Shown piece by piece: positions 11,102 through 24,300 of a DNA stretch of 64,000 bases. The stretch lies in the NCBI GenBank assembly GCA_024516155.1, contig JAJJXM010000023.1:496001-560000 (forward strand). Direction: 5' to 3'. Within the stretch, counting starts at the first letter, position 1. Each line of letters starts with the position of its first letter. Below the pieces are notes generated by a model, which did not search any database, was not told the DNA's origin, and was given only the letters and a program-made list of their open reading frames with translations. The position numbers and the translations under genes were made by a program. This DNA comes from Pyronema omphalodes. Lineage: Eukaryota; Ascomycota; Pezizomycetes; Pezizales; Pyronemataceae.

Positions 11102-13354
11102 TCAACCTCTACTCCTCCTCCCATCACTAACCGTCATTCTTTCATCTTCCTCCAGAACATCACTTAATCTTGTGGGATGATGATGCCTCTGCATATTTTC
11201 CCATCCTGTAGCCGATCCACCAATTCCCACTCCACCACCTTCCACGCCTCCATACCCACCACTGCTACCGTATACACCCCCGGCACCGCTGCTGTATGCA
11301 CCCCCGCCACCATACCCAGCACCGGTGTAATCCGGATAAGCCCCCCAATCATCACCCGTATAACTCTCTTCATCATCCTCCAGATCGCCCGGTCTTCCAA
11401 CCACCATAGGATTCCCCGTTTCATCCAAGATAATGTTACCATGTTCATCGGTTTCCCATGCGATAGATGAGGCTGACATTGTCGGGGAACCCATGGCTGG
11501 GTTGGTTATGTAGCTTATTGGGGAGGGGTTGGCGGGGACGGGATCGTGGAGAGTTGTGGGCGTGTGTTGGTAGAATTTGTCGCGGTCTTGTGGGGATTGA
11601 GCCGTTTGTTGCGCTTGTTGTTGCTCTCGCTGGTGCTGTTCACGCTGTTGCTGCTCACGCTGGGCTTGCTGGGAGGATTGAGTCGGGGGAGCGGGGAGGG
11701 GTTGTTGCGGTGGATACAGAGGACTTGGGGTTCCTGGCGCAGTAGTAGTTCTCGCGGTAGCAGCGGCGGTAGAAGCAGGAGCCTGGTGTAAGTCTTGAAT
11801 ATCCTGTTCATGGTGAAGTGAGGGGGCTACAGGATGTTCCTGAGCTAAAGGATGCGGTTGTCTCGGAGGGCTCGTTGGGCCAGCGGCGCGATCCGAGTAG
11901 CTATCTGGCATAGCTGATGTTGCGGCATTGCTATTACTATTCGGGGCAGCTGTACCTGTAGCAGTTCTCGGGCGGTTAGACTGAGAATTGCTACGGCTGG
12001 GGACACCGGGCATGGGCATAGGGGTGACCTGGACACCGCCTACAAGGGCGGGATGGCCGTCTTTTAGGAACGTGGTGATCTCACGTTCATCCTGTTCGCG
12101 GCGACCTAATTCCTCCCATGCACGACGACATTCTTCGCGGGAGATTTGAAGTTCTCGTCGGGTTTCTTCAACCATGGTTTCTGCAGTTAGTTTTTCCTTT
12201 TCAAGTTGTTTGATCTGCGCCAAAGCTGCGGCGCGTTTTTGACGCTCATCGCGGATAGTGACTTCTAGGGAGCTGCTGATTTCTCGTGCGCGCTCTTGGT
12301 CGGCTCGGGTTTCGAAAAACCATCGCTGGAATTTACGTTCGGAGCTAGCTCGGAGTCGTTGAAGCTCAATTAGGGCTTGGAATAGGTTTGCACCTGCTGC
12401 GGCAAGGTCTGTAATTTGGCGAGACATTTCCTGCTCCAACGGCAAGTGCGAAAGCTCTTGGCGGTTTTGTTCAAGCCTGCTGACCCAGTACCCGGTCAAC
12501 CCCTCCCAACGAGAAGAAAGCATCTCCCATCTCTCAAAGGCATGCGGGAAAGAGCTAGTGCGCGACCCCGTGGGTGGAGCTGCGACGCCATTATTGTTGT
12601 TGTTTGTTGCACGAGAACCATTGCTTGCAGGAGGATTGGAAACAGTAGGTCGGGGTGCAGGCTGGGCCACGGGTTCAGGTTGACGAGAGGCATTTGAACC
12701 TGCGGGTCGAGATGTAGTAGGTTGTGGTTGACGTTGATTCGCTGAAGGACCAGGTGCAGCAGATGTGGGGGGTTGAGAAGTGTAAGATGTAGCTGGGCGC
12801 TGTGCGTTGCTCGGTGCATGTACCCGTTGACCAGAAGTAGCACCTCCGCCAATTGCTCTGCCCTGAGGACCGCTCGCCGGACCGATGATTCTAGGCTTCT
12901 CTTCGCTTCCCATCGCGCCGTCGCTTAATCCATTCCCTGTGGGTCTTTGGTGTTGGTTTGTATTTTGCTGGGTTTGCCCCGCTCGAGCATCCCCCGCCGA
13001 CGTCATTGGTCGGGATGCTGATTGTTGTCGTTGATGACCGCGATTGACGGTAACGTTTGGAAGAAGTTGAGGTGCTTGGTGAAGTGGAATTGGTGCGCTC
13101 GTAGCCATCATTGCGGACATAGATGCGTTTTCCTCTTCCAGATCAGGAGTGAGCTGGTAAGGTCCGCGTAATGCTTCTTCGAGGACGTACAGGATTGCCG
13201 AAAGGGTCCGGCGAGATATGGCGCGCGGACGGTCTTCGAAGAGGGTATCGGGTAGTGTAGGAAGAGTTGTCGAGTGTCGGCGTTGTAGATACTCTCCCCT
13301 CGTCGGAGTTGGAGACGTCGACGAGGATGGAGAGGTGTTGGAGTCGGCAGACAA
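11102..13354 (-). CDS. Conserved-looking disordered protein with central coiled coil, function unknown
   Basis: An open frame of 750 codons with no identifiable enzymatic domain. Numbering from the TTG at 13354: residues 1-40 are Ser/Thr/Pro-rich; 41-80 form a dense, conserved-looking block (RPRAISRRTLSAILYVLEE); 110-270 are Gln/Pro/Ala-rich and disordered; 270-435 are helical, aromatic then strongly charged, with a likely coiled coil at about 345-430; 440-640 are again Pro/Gln-rich, with a QREQQQREQ-type run; the C-terminus is acidic then Gly/Tyr-rich. No in-frame ATG precedes the conserved block: upstream the frame is open only to a TGA, and the first ATG is codon 79 (13118-13120). An ATC directly before the TTG sits in a perfect GCCACC context. 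The start is therefore non-AUG, in a missed 5' exon, or damaged. I recognise no family name; a scaffold or regulatory role is only inference. Confidence 0.75.
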   Translation of the reverse strand: MSADSNTSPSSSTSPTPTRGEYLQRRHSTTLPTLPDTLFEDRPRAISRRTLSAILYVLEEALRGPYQLTPDLEEENASMSAMMATSAPIPLHQAPQLLPNVTVNRGHQRQQSASRPMTSAGDARAGQTQQNTNQHQRPTGNGLSDGAMGSEEKPRIIGPASGPQGRAIGGGATSGQRVHAPSNAQRPATSYTSQPPTSAAPGPSANQRQPQPTTSRPAGSNASRQPEPVAQPAPRPTVSNPPASNGSRATNNNNNGVAAPPTGSRTSSFPHAFERWEMLSSRWEGLTGYWVSRLEQNRQELSHLPLEQEMSRQITDLAAAGANLFQALIELQRLRASSERKFQRWFFETRADQERAREISSSLEVTIRDERQKRAAALAQIKQLEKEKLTAETMVEETRRELQISREECRRAWEELGRREQDEREITTFLKDGHPALVGGVQVTPMPMPGVPSRSNSQSNRPRTATGTAAPNSNSNAATSAMPDSYSDRAAGPTSPPRQPHPLAQEHPVAPSLHHEQDIQDLHQAPASTAAATARTTTAPGTPSPLYPPQQPLPAPPTQSSQQAQREQQQREQHQREQQQAQQTAQSPQDRDKFYQHTPTTLHDPVPANPSPISYITNPAMGSPTMSASSIAWETDEHGNIILDETGNPMVVGRPGDLEDDEESYTGDDWGAYPDYTGAGYGGGGAYSSGAGGVYGSSGGYGGVEGGGVGIGGSATGWENMQRHHHPTRLSDVLEEDERMTVSDGRRSRG

Positions 13355-16300
13355 GATGGTGGCGGTGTGGTTCGGGCTGCTGGGTCAAAAAATGGAGAGG
13401 CTGCGAATACACACACACACACAAACACACAAGCGCGTCTCAGGATAAGGATACAGCGCAACCTGGGCTGCACAGGAATAAAATGGCGGAGAATTGTGAT
13501 ACTGACTGCAGGTCAGGAATTGTGGAGCGCGTATTAAGAACTCGGCTCAACTCAACTGCGATCCAAGATTCTCAAAATTCAAGTCAGTCTTCGCTCTCTA
13601 CCCATTGAGATTTAGAATTGCAGGTGGTTGGTGTCGCGGGGTTGTGGTTGTGCTTTGTTGACAAGGAAAAAGGATGATCGTAATTGGGAGGCTGGAAAAA
13701 TACCTGAACTGAAGAAACAACCAATAGAATTGTAAAGTACAAACAAAAAATTGAATGAGATAACTTTGTAGCTGGTTAACAGTTTCGGTTCCTCGTTTCA
13801 ATGGCACAGGTTGGTTCCAGCGTAAATCAGTGAATACCAGTGTATATGAATCCAATTGCAATTGAATGCAAGCGACAGCGAGCGGCAGTGAAATGGTGAA
13901 ATCCGAAATTCGAAATCTGAAAAGCGAAATGCACAATTCAAGGTGAAGCTTGTTTAGAAAACCGACGCGACGAACAAACGAACGAACGAACGAACAAAAG
14001 CGCCGGTGTACTGTGACGAAACCGGGTTGTGTATGATGCCTGGTCTTCTCTGGTCTGGTCTTGGTGCGATGCGATTGATGCCTGTTGACGCTTTCTTCAC
14101 TGGTAGGCACAGTAACTGGCTGGCTGGGACATGGGGCAATTGATGGTTTATGGGCCCTAAACAACTACATATCTTTGCCCCTTCTCGATTACGATGCACT
14201 GCACTGCACTGCAACTGCACTGGACAACTAATGATGATGCTGCTGATGCTGCTGATGCTGCGAGGTCAAGAAAAAGTTCTCGGAAGCTTCCTTTTTTGCT
14301 TCTATACTTGCGCTGGCGTGGAATCCCAGCGATGGCGATGGCGATGGTGATGGTGGTGATGCGTTGTCAAGCGTCCAGCGTCAAGTGTCAAGCGTTGTGC
14401 GATGATCCCTGATCGGATCCAGATCGGATCCAAGGTTGGATTCAAGATTGGACAGGTACAGGTAAGATGAATGAATGAATGAAGGAAGACTCAATAGAAA
14501 TGGAGAAAGTTTCAAACGGGAGAGTAAGAGAAAAGTGGAGGTGGAAGAGTGTAGTCGTTGAGAATGATAGTAATCTAGCTCTACGCATCTACAGAGGGAG
14601 ATGTAGGCGATGTGAAAACTCCACCTCCACACGCCAGACACTTAAGCCCTATGTGCGTCCAAGAAACTGGAACTCTAGGCGACTTTTAACAGGAAGGAAG
14701 GAAGGAAGGAAGTAACAGATGAAGGAAGAGGGGGTCCCAAGAAAAGACACGAATTCATGATTTGCGATGTGCGATTTGCGATTCATGTTTATAATTGCTA
14801 GTTTATCGGTAGGGGTAAAGGTAAAGATCAATGAGCTGTAGCTGTGCTGAAACGTGAGCTGTGAGATGTGAAAGATAGATAACACGATAATGCAAAAGAA
14901 GTCTTCCTTTTTGTTTCCTGCCCACCACGTGAAGGTGATGTCTGGAAACCTCTGGCTCTGGGGAATTTAGGAAGCTCTGGGACCTTTGGAAGCTTAATTA
15001 TCAAAATGAAGCTAATTAAATTGATGGGAAAAAAAAGAAGCATTTCAATCCCAACCATCTCGATCCGGCAACTGAGGATATGGCCCAAATAACAACGGAT
15101 TGAACAACGAAAAAAATACAATTTTCAGCACTTGACTGTACTTTATTATGTACGAGTGAGATGTGCACTGTGCACTGGGTATTCGGTAACAACCCAGTTT
15201 GATGCAACAGCAAATACAACTACAATAGATACAATGGATACAAATTACCTCCAGTTTAATAAATCAGAGCACACAACAGCACACAGTACCCACAGTACAA
15301 GTAAAACAACAGCAAAAGTAACATAAACGCCGTACCCGAATCATATATCATAAACCATACATCACGAGTATCACGAGCTGATGATCTAATGTAATGTAAA
15401 GAAGTCGAGGTCATCAACTTCGAAGACAAAGCTAGACAAGGCTTAACCACTACCGCTGGTATGATTGATTGATTACTTGATCGATTTTATTTTTAGTAAT
15501 ATTGTATGGTATTCCTATGTATTCCTATTCGCAGATTTTTCATAGATACCATTCCTAGTGATTCCATCTCGTTGGATCTAGGTACAGTAGGAGGTCGATA
15601 GTAGCAACGCAACCCGGCGCAACGCAAGCAACCCGCAAAGTGAGATGCTCGACAATTGAGATGACTGACATGAGATGAGATGTAGTTAAAAGCTTGCAAT
15701 GACGTTAAATTGATCTACGCTATAGTACACTGGTGTACCATAGACCAGCGCTATGATAGCGATAGGTGGATTTACCGAAGCGAACGGCCTGAGCGAAGCT
15801 GCGCAGTGCGCGAACCGAACGGCGAACCAAATGGCGAATCCAAAGACACACGCAAGACCACGCACGGACTTATGTAGGGCATGATATACCATATGACTGG
15901 ATAGAAAAAAGGATTACAATAATGAATATTGATACAAAGGCATAGTAAGAAATTGGAATTGGACTGAAATAGAAGTGAGTAAAAAGTATGATATAATAAC
16001 AATAATAGATAGATAGATTTGTAGATAGTGCAAATTGGAAATAGAAGGGGAAGTGGAATATGGAAGAAGAGAGGAAGGGTAGAGGGGAATTAGAAAAGAT
16101 GAAGTATGAAGCCGAAGATGAAGCCAAAGATGCAAGATGAAGGTGAAAGGAAAGGGAAGTTAAAAGTCGAAGATGTGAAGATGCCAAGATGCATTGCAAA
16201 GATGCGAAGATACGAAGATACGAAGAATCAACCGTGAAGAGCTAAGCCTAGGCCTAGGGTTGACTACAATGCATATATGCTATTTCTTTCGCCTATACCA

Positions 16301-18146
16301 AATTCGAATTTAGTATATCATGACTCCTACAACTTTCAGCTTTATCATACCCAACGCTTTGCGGAGGGGGCTTCGCTACAGTGACACCATCCACATAGTA
16401 TAGGTGTTGATTAGAATTTTAATCCTGTTGTCACAGGGTGTATTGAATGATGTAGGTATGTAGTGAGTTGGAGATGGGAGAGGTAGTAGAGATTTGGAGA
16501 TATCATAGTTAGTAGAGATACTAGAGATGCAGAGACACTAGAGATTTGACGATATCAGAGATACTGGATACTAGAGATATTCATAACAAAATTAACCATG
16601 GACCATGGTTGATGACACAAAATTCCAATTAAAGGAACCAGGAAAAATTTGTTACAACGCATGTATGGTATGGTCATGAAATATCGATAGAAGCTGATTG
16701 AAAAATGCTTCACTATGTAATAAATAAGCCTGAGAGGTATTCTGAATAGGTATATAACGATATGTAGGTACATGTAATGATAAAGGCTGGTGAAGGCTTA
16801 CGGAGGCTGCGGAGGCTGCGGAGTCCCTTTTTTTTGACGAATCTTGAGTTTTGTTCTTTTTCTTTTTTTGCTTGTCTCGTTATCAGTTAAAGCCCTCTGA
16901 ACTTCAACTACTGATGATCGGGTATGTATATCACGTGCGAAATTGGCCAAAGAAATAAGGCTTGAACAAGTTACAACCAACTCTTAGAAGTAAAAGTCTA
17001 TATTTATGTTTTAAGTTTCCAATTAACTAGCTAAACTAGCTAAACAAATAAACAACTTCATCTATGGCAATTGATAGCTAAATAAGATTGAGGAGTCATC
17101 GGGATTGTGATATTTTGTAATATTTTATGGATTGATATATTAAATTTACATAGATCTACGATTCTTTTTTTTTAAAATAAATAAATTCTATAATGTGGTT
17201 GTTATTGAAGTTGTTCATGCATCTGGACTGCTGGACATTAGAGATAAGGCCTTTGAAATATTGTTACGGCTTCAGTTTTGAGGGATGAAATTTCATTTAG
17301 AGATGCATTGGTAATGTGTACAGAATGAATTGATAAGTTGTTTACTTTTTACTTCTGGTGACCGCGGAATGTTGGTATTGTAGCTAGAATGGTGAGTTTT
17401 CTCACCGGTTGAATCTTTCGATAACAGGTGATCTGATCTGATGTTGAAATTATGATACTCAATGTTGAGACTGTTGACTCCCTAGAATAAATATTAGAAA
17501 TACAGAGTTACATTCCAGAGGTAAATTGATATCATCTTGTTCATGGACTGCCCGAGTGGATCCCGTGGTGTTATAAATACGATTGCTGTCAACCGAGTAA
17601 TTCGAGTGGTAACGGTGAATGTAAAACAATGTGATAGAAGACTCTGATCGCCGAATGGAAGCAACGGAAGGTATTGAGAAACTGTTGAGTTTCTCATTTA
17701 AGATGAAAATCTCATTAAACGAAAAGTGGAGAAGGTAACCGCTGTGGGGTGCCTTTGAGTGGTTGTCGCGTGGGCGGAGATAGTGTGGTGGAATAGGGTT
17801 ACACTAGCTTCCCGTCGCGCTTTTTTGATTTCGTCATCCATCATGTCGTGTGCAGGTCTAGTCAGCTTCTCTGTTTAGCTGGACTGGAAACACCCGTTTG
17901 AAATCAAGGATCGGTACACCGGGTCACCACTGGACAATGATCAGAGCGAGAAATCAAAGAGACGTCGCAGAATCTTCAATACGGGTATTCACATAAATCT
18001 ATCTTTTTTCAAACTTTGTCTTGCCTGCTGGATAAATATAAGATCCCCGAGATCTCTAATTATATTACGTAGCTCCCGCTGCTTGCTAGGAATACCTCCA
18101 CATCGCAACGAAACTTCAACTGCGCACCCCGCAACTTCCCCTTGCA
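13355..18146. other. Long intergenic region between two divergent genes
   Basis: About 4.8 kb between the coiled-coil gene (minus) and the ABC1 kinase gene (plus). It holds short tandem runs: (AC)n near 13411-13428, GAAC/GAACG repeats near 13975-13998, a GATGCT repeat near 14232-14262, GATGGC repeats near 14330-14355 and GAAG repeats near 14695-14712. Purine-rich GAAGATG tracts run from about 16080 to 16230. ORFs here are compositional. No RNA gene was recognised. The proximal parts must hold the two promoters and 5' UTRs. Confidence 0.5.
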
Positions 18147-20290
18147 ATGCTAACAAAACTACATTGCCTGCGATCGCGGCCACCAATAGCATCTCTGCGC
18201 TTTCCTAGAAATATCCGCAGCTACAATTACATCAACGGCCATACGCAACACTTCTCGCCTCTCGTCCCACCTCCTCCTTCATCTCTCCCGAAACCCCACC
18301 AAAGCAAGCTTTCCCCGCGCTCGCGCAAGTATGTTCGACGCCTCCTTTACACCACCGGAATCGTGGGAACCTTCTGGGCAGCAGATGTCTATCTCAACTA
18401 TGCCACCTTCACGCGAAACATCAGAACGGTGACAACGTGCATGTTAATCGCGGCAGACTACAAGCTCAACTTTTCTCAAGGAAAAGACGCGGACCAGTTA
18501 TCACGAATCCACGAGCGAAATGCAGATCGACTTCTACACTTGTGTCTACATAATGGAGGTCTCTATCAAAAGATTGGTCAGGCAATTGCTATGCAGTCTG
18601 CTATTCTACCTAAGGTGGTGCAGGAGAAGTTTTCTCAGTTTTTTGATGAGACACCACAGGCAAGCTGGAAGGAAGTCGAAAAGGTCCTGAAAGAGGAATA
18701 CGGTCATAAGTTTCCTGGTATGACTGGAAGCCAGATTGCAGACCAGATCTTTATGCCAGGAAGCTTTGAGAAGAGAGCTGTTGGTTCGGCTTCAATTGCT
18801 CAGGTTCATAAAGCTAGGTTACCAAACGGAGACGAGGTAGCAGTCAAAATCCAAAAGCCATGGATTCAGAGACAAGTTGGGCTGGATCTCTTCTGCTTCA
18901 AAGCTGTCACCTACTGTAAGTTCACAAAATTCTACAAAGTCCCCGGGTCCCGTCGAGCTTGCCTGGAGCTTGCTTAAGTGCACCCAAACCGGGTTATAGC
19001 TCATAGCTAACTCTACAGTTTTCTCGACCTGGATGTTCGGGCTTCCCCTCAGTTTTATCGCCCCCTACATCTGTGAGCGGTTGTACAGCGAAACCGATTT
19101 CTTTCTCGAAGCAGAAAACGCCTCTCGGACCGCCTCATTCGTGGCCTCCGAACCCACCCTAAAAAACCGAGTCTATGTCCCCAAAACCTACCCTGGCTAC
19201 ACCACCAAGCGGATCCTAGTAGCAGAATGGATAAACGGAATTTCCGTGGCGGAACGTCAAGTTCTCACCTCTCCTTACCGTGATAGCAATTCAGTCGGAC
19301 ATCCAGTAAATACTCCACGTAGCATCAGTAATAGAGAAGGCCCCATTGGAAGACTTAGAGGTTCCGGGGAGGGTATTAAATCTAATAGACCACAGAAGAT
19401 TTATGGACTAGGAGTTAAGGAAAAGGATGTTATGCAAACTATGGTAGATATCTTTTGTGCTCAGATGTTTTTGTTTGGTTGGGTTCATTGTGATCCTCAT
19501 CCTGTAAGTCTTCTATTTGCATTTCTGGCCTTTTGATTTCCGGATGCCCTATTTTATTCTTTACTAACTCAGAACCACCCAGGGCAACATTCTCGTCCGA
19601 CGTCTCCCCTCAGGAAAACCCCAGCTCGTCCTACTGGACCATGGTTTGTACATCACCACCACCCCCCAGTTCCGGCACCAATACGCCCTCTTCTGGAAAT
19701 CCCTCTTCACCTTCGACAACGCAACCATAGCCTCCATTGCCTCTTCCTGGGGTATCGGTAACAGCGACCTCTTCGCCTCTGCCACATTACTTAAGCCCTA
19801 CCAAGGCGGTAGTCGAGAAGTCGCCACCATCGTTTCCGGGAGCAAAGCCGGCGGAGCCAAAACCGCCTACGAAGCAAACCAACAACTTCGTGAAAAAATC
19901 GCCGAATTTATAATAGACCAAGACCGAATGCCACAGGAATTAGTGTTTATTGGTAGAAATTTACGCATCGTTCAGGCGAATAATCATAATTTTGGGGCTC
20001 CGGTGAATAGGTTGAAGATTATTGCAAATTGGGCTAGTTATGCATTAACGAGGAATTTGGAAGAGGCGGGAATTAGGAGAAGCTGGAAAGAACAGATAAA
20101 GGCTTGGTGTGGGCATGTCGTGTTTAAGGTTGTTGTGTTTGGTTTGGATCTTGGATTCTGGTGGGGGAGGGTTAAGCAGAGACTGGTCGGTGGTATGGGC
20201 TTTGAGGAGGGACTCGAACAGAGAATGAGAGAGGTTGCGAAGAGGGAGTTTGGGGTGGAGTTGCCCGAGGAGAGTATGATGATTGGTTAG
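18147..20290 (+). CDS. ABC1/UbiB (ADCK)-family atypical kinase, probably mitochondrial (Mcp2/ADCK1-like)
   Basis: Three exons, 18147-18915, 19019-19503 and 19583-20290; introns of 103 bp (GTAAGT...CTAAC...CAG) and 79 bp (GTAAGT...CTAAC...CAG). The sum is 1962 nt, giving 653 aa. The first about 60 residues are Arg/Ser/Pro-rich without acidic clusters, as in a mitochondrial presequence, followed by a membrane segment near 66-85. Family motifs are present in order: KIGQ (142-145, the KxGQ motif), GSASIAQVH (213-221, the loop replacing the glycine-rich loop), VAVKIQ with the ATP-binding Lys at 234, DPHPGN (415-420, catalytic and metal-binding) and LDHG (436-439, metal-binding Asp). The family controls lipid and coenzyme Q homeostasis at the mitochondrial inner membrane. 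An N-terminal presequence plus membrane anchor fits the Mcp2/Cqd2-ADCK1 branch better than Coq8, which has an AAAS-type loop; this subfamily call is inference. The only plausible start is the ATG at 18147. Confidence 0.93.
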
Positions 20291-20391
20291 GTAGGCATCA
20301 AGTTGGAGGCGGAAAAAATGCCAAGGAGAAGTTGCGAAGGAAGTAAAGCCCTAAGAAAATCCGGAAGCGGTAATATGTACCAAATAAATAA

Positions 20392-20410
20392 GGGGGGGGG
20401 GGGGGGGGGG
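20392..20410. repeat. Poly-G tract (19 nt)
   Basis: Uninterrupted run of 19 G followed by AGGGGGGAGG, about 100 bp downstream of the ABC1-family stop codon, probably in its 3' UTR or just beyond. It is one of four long G/C homopolymers in the window; its exact length is likely unreliable. Confidence 0.9.
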
Positions 20411-21049
20411 AGGGGGGAGGAATTGTTAAGACGTAGCATATCTGCTGGAGCTCAAGATGATACTCCCTCCATCCGGAAAACCGGAAGATCAGATCAGGTT
20501 TTCTTCTATACTGGTGTAAATTAGGTTTTTAACTTGCCTCTTTTTCTTTTTTTCTGTTATTCTTACAAACTTAGATATGATGTTTAACTAGAGATTTCGG
20601 TTGTCTTTTTTACATATCATGAGATTGTGGGTATAATGGACTTGAGTATGTTTGGATTTGGGGGAAACAAATAAGAAACAGAATAAAAATAAAAGAGAGA
20701 AAAAAAGAGAAGAAAGAAAAATAAAAAGAAAAAGAGTAGTCGATGGTTGGTGGTGAAGGGTTATTAGAAGATGATTGGGGTATTCTAAGGGGATTATTAC
20801 ATCTACTGTATCAGTTCATAAGTGTATCAGTATATAGATACATCCTACAATCACGAACGTAATCCATAAATCAATAATCCATAACCAAATAATAAATAAC
20901 TCTAATAAATCGATACATACCTAATGTTGGAGAACGAAGGTTTGAGGTGATAAAAAGCTTGGAGTCGAACGAGAGGGAAAGATGGAGGTGGAGATACAAG
21001 TGAATGAATCTGATGAAGAACGAGTATCTACAACGACAGAAACAAAGTT
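20411..21049. other. Intergenic, no supported gene
   Basis: Purine-rich (GAAAAAGAGA-type) sequence after the ABC1-family gene, up to the right arm of the duplication. No ORF with features of a gene. Confidence 0.5.
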
Positions 21050-21300
21050 GACACGACTTTTGTTGCATCGAGACAGTGTTCCCTACTTTTGCTGACAGCG
21101 TCGTACATGACCTGCATGACCCATGCGCAGAGCTTGAGCAGAGATTGGATGTAGGTTGTGCGGGGTTGCGCCCACCTTGTCGTGTTCACCATCGCATCAA
21201 TTTTTTTTGCTATCAACCATCACTGTTCCCCCTTTTTGTATCCGAGTCCTCAATCTGCGGTATTCCTGGTCGACCTCATTTTCCGCACTGTCCAAGCATT

Positions 21301-24300
21301 ATGGATCCGCTCAGCATCTCGGCGGCCGTTTCTGGCTTCCTTAGCCTTGCCGGCCAGATCGCTACGACACTGAAGGACTACATCGATGGTGTTAAGGCAG
21401 CTCCCGGCGAAGTTCAGAGCCTTCATCTAGAAGTCATGGCATTTAGCGAAGTCCTTGGGAGTTTTATGGGGTTCATGAAGGCGGATCATCTTCACGGACG
21501 CAACCTTGAGAGCTCTTGTGTGCTGCTTATTGCAGTGCAAGCTTGTAAAGACCGGCTGGAAGAGCTTCATAGAAAACTGGCAGACATTGCGGAAGCTTGC
21601 TCAAAGAAAACCTTGCCCGATTGGATTACGCGGATGAAGTGGCCACTCAAGAAGGAGGACGTTCAACAGACGATAGTTTCTCTACAGCGGTTTGCGCATA
21701 TATTCCAGTTCTCAATGGTGATCAAGAACTAGTATGTCCCTGCATCTGGAATTGGCTCGGAACATTACGCTTCTAACACATAACAGTGAACTTATGTCCA
21801 AAACATCCTCAGCCGTCCTTTTGCAGCTCGAAGCGAGTCAGCAAGAAAAAGCAAACATCATCAGTGCACTTGAGAGCATGTCAATTCCAGTGCACGAGAA
21901 TTTGCAAAAGCAAATGACCGAGATATCGGAGATCAAGACTCTTGTTACCGAACTGGCCCAACTCAACATCAAAGAAGTGAACAACATCTCACTCGGCGTG
22001 AGCGACATTCAAGACAGATTACAAGGTAAGTCAACAGCGATCAGTGGTTCCGCCATTGACTAATCAGCTGCAGATATGGAGATTCAGCAGATAATGCCTT
22101 TGATATCACAGCTTGAACCCTACAAAAGACATCAAGATATCCGGCAGCAACGGCTTGAAGGCACCGGCAATTGGTTTCTACTTCAACCGGTATTCCAGAA
22201 ATGGAGCGCAAGCGATTCGCAGGATGTCAATATTGATGCCGTTCTGGCTTGCACTGGACATCCTGGAGCGGGCAAGTCTGTCATCTGGTGCGTTATGAAT
22301 TCAGGGGCTTTCACGGATAGAAGCTTACTGACATTGCATTGCGCAGTTCCCTTGTGTTTGATCATCTCCAAAAACAATGCTCGTCAGAAAAAAGGGCTTG
22401 TGTAGCCTGCCTATATTTTGATTACCAATACGACATGAACCAGACTCCCGCAAACATTGTTGGCGTGCTGTTGAAGCAAGTCATCTTTCAACTCAACAAG
22501 TCGAGGCTATTACATGCAGATACCATCTCAAAACTGAAAGACCATCTCAACGCACAGAAAACTATTGATCTACAGGAGGGCTGTGAATTGTTGGGCGAAA
22601 CCATCCGGCAGCTTCGAAGGTTCTATATCTGCATCGATGCGTTGGACGAGTGCAACGAGCGTGCTCGAGGAGAATTCATACAAGCCCTTGCAGAGATATC
22701 AAGCAAATGTAGCCAGCCGAGTTCATTGCGCATATTCTTCACGACGAGACCGCACATCAAGTGGGAGGAACTCATGAAGCGTAATCCGGGAATCGGCTCT
22801 CTCGGTCACATATTTTTGAAGGCACATCCAGAGGATATACGAATATATATTGCCCATGAGATTGACGTCGACGAAAACAACGATTGTATGGATCAAGAGC
22901 TCAGGACCGAAATTCTGGATACCACTGTGGCTAATTCGGACGGAATGTGAGTTTCGAACCATTTACCGATACCAAAACAAAAAAAAAAAAGAAAAAGTTG
23001 TGAATGCACTTGATACGTTGAAGGTTCCGAATTTTCTTTATGGAACATAGCTGACAATTCCATTGCATACAGGTTCCTACTAGCTGCACTGCAAATACAA
23101 ACCGTATTGGATGAGACAACCATCAGTAGGCGACGCAAGGCGCTCCATAATATGCCCAGAAAACTTGAAACTGCGTTTGAGAGTACGATCACAAGAATCA
23201 AAAACCAGAAATCCCAGAGATCTAAACAGGCCATGGATATCCTCAAGTGGACGTTCCTAGCCCGACGCCCACTGACTGTCACCGAGTTACGCCATGCCCT
23301 TTCCATCACGGTAGATACGGAAAAACTGCAAGATGGACAAATGCCCCATTCTCCCGATGAGACTATCGACTGGAAGGATTTTCCTTCAGAAAAATCACTC
23401 ATAGACTGGTGCCTCGGCCTAATTGTGATTGACGAAGAGACGTCAACTGTGCGTCTTGTTCATAAATCTCTCCACGACCACTTGACGCAGTTACATGAAG
23501 CGGGCGCAATATTCCCGAACGGCCATACTGAGATAGCCTACACATGTCTACGATACATGCGCTTCAATGACGACCAACCTGAGATTGACTCTTTAGGACC
23601 AGAAATCCCTCACGACCTCCAGGCTCGACGCCGAAAGAGGTTCTGCTTTCTAGGTTACGCAATCGACAACTTCGGGCACCACTTACAGGACCAGAGTGCC
23701 TGCACAGCTGCTATGATCAATGGTTTATTTCCAGATGTCATAAACCGAAATCGAATTTCGACTGGATTGCGCTCGATATTTTTATCCCCGTTTAATAGAT
23801 GGTACGGTGGTGGGGATTCCGAAAAACACGAATACATTCCTGCAAGCCAGATGCATCTTCGCTTACAGTTTGCCATAAGCTGTGGCTTGGAGAATGTTTT
23901 CTGTTATCTTCTTGACGCATCCGGCCCGACAATCGACCATGATTACAGATTGGGCCATAGCACAATGCTGTTACAGGCATCCAAGGCTGGCAAGCATGGG
24001 ATTGTACGGATGCTGTTGCAGAAGAGGGCTGATGTTAATGAAGCAGATGGTTATGGCCTCACTGCATTGATATGGGCATCCGCGAAAGGACATGATGCAG
24101 CTGTCAAGCTGCTTCTCCAGGCCGATGGTATCGACATCAACTCCAAGGACAATGACGGCAAAACTGCGTTGATATGGGCTTCGGCGAGAGGCCATGCTTC
24201 AGTTGTGAAGCTGCTCCTCGAGGCGGATGGCATCGAGACCAACTCCAAGGACAGCAAATTTGGCGAATCCGCGTTGTTATGGGCGTCTGAGAACGGCCAT

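Noticed and set aside
13598..14164. 188-codon minus-strand ORF upstream of the coiled-coil gene
   Set aside because: Opens from a non-ATG, has low-complexity Phe/Ser composition and no intron signal joining it to the gene; more likely 5' UTR or promoter.
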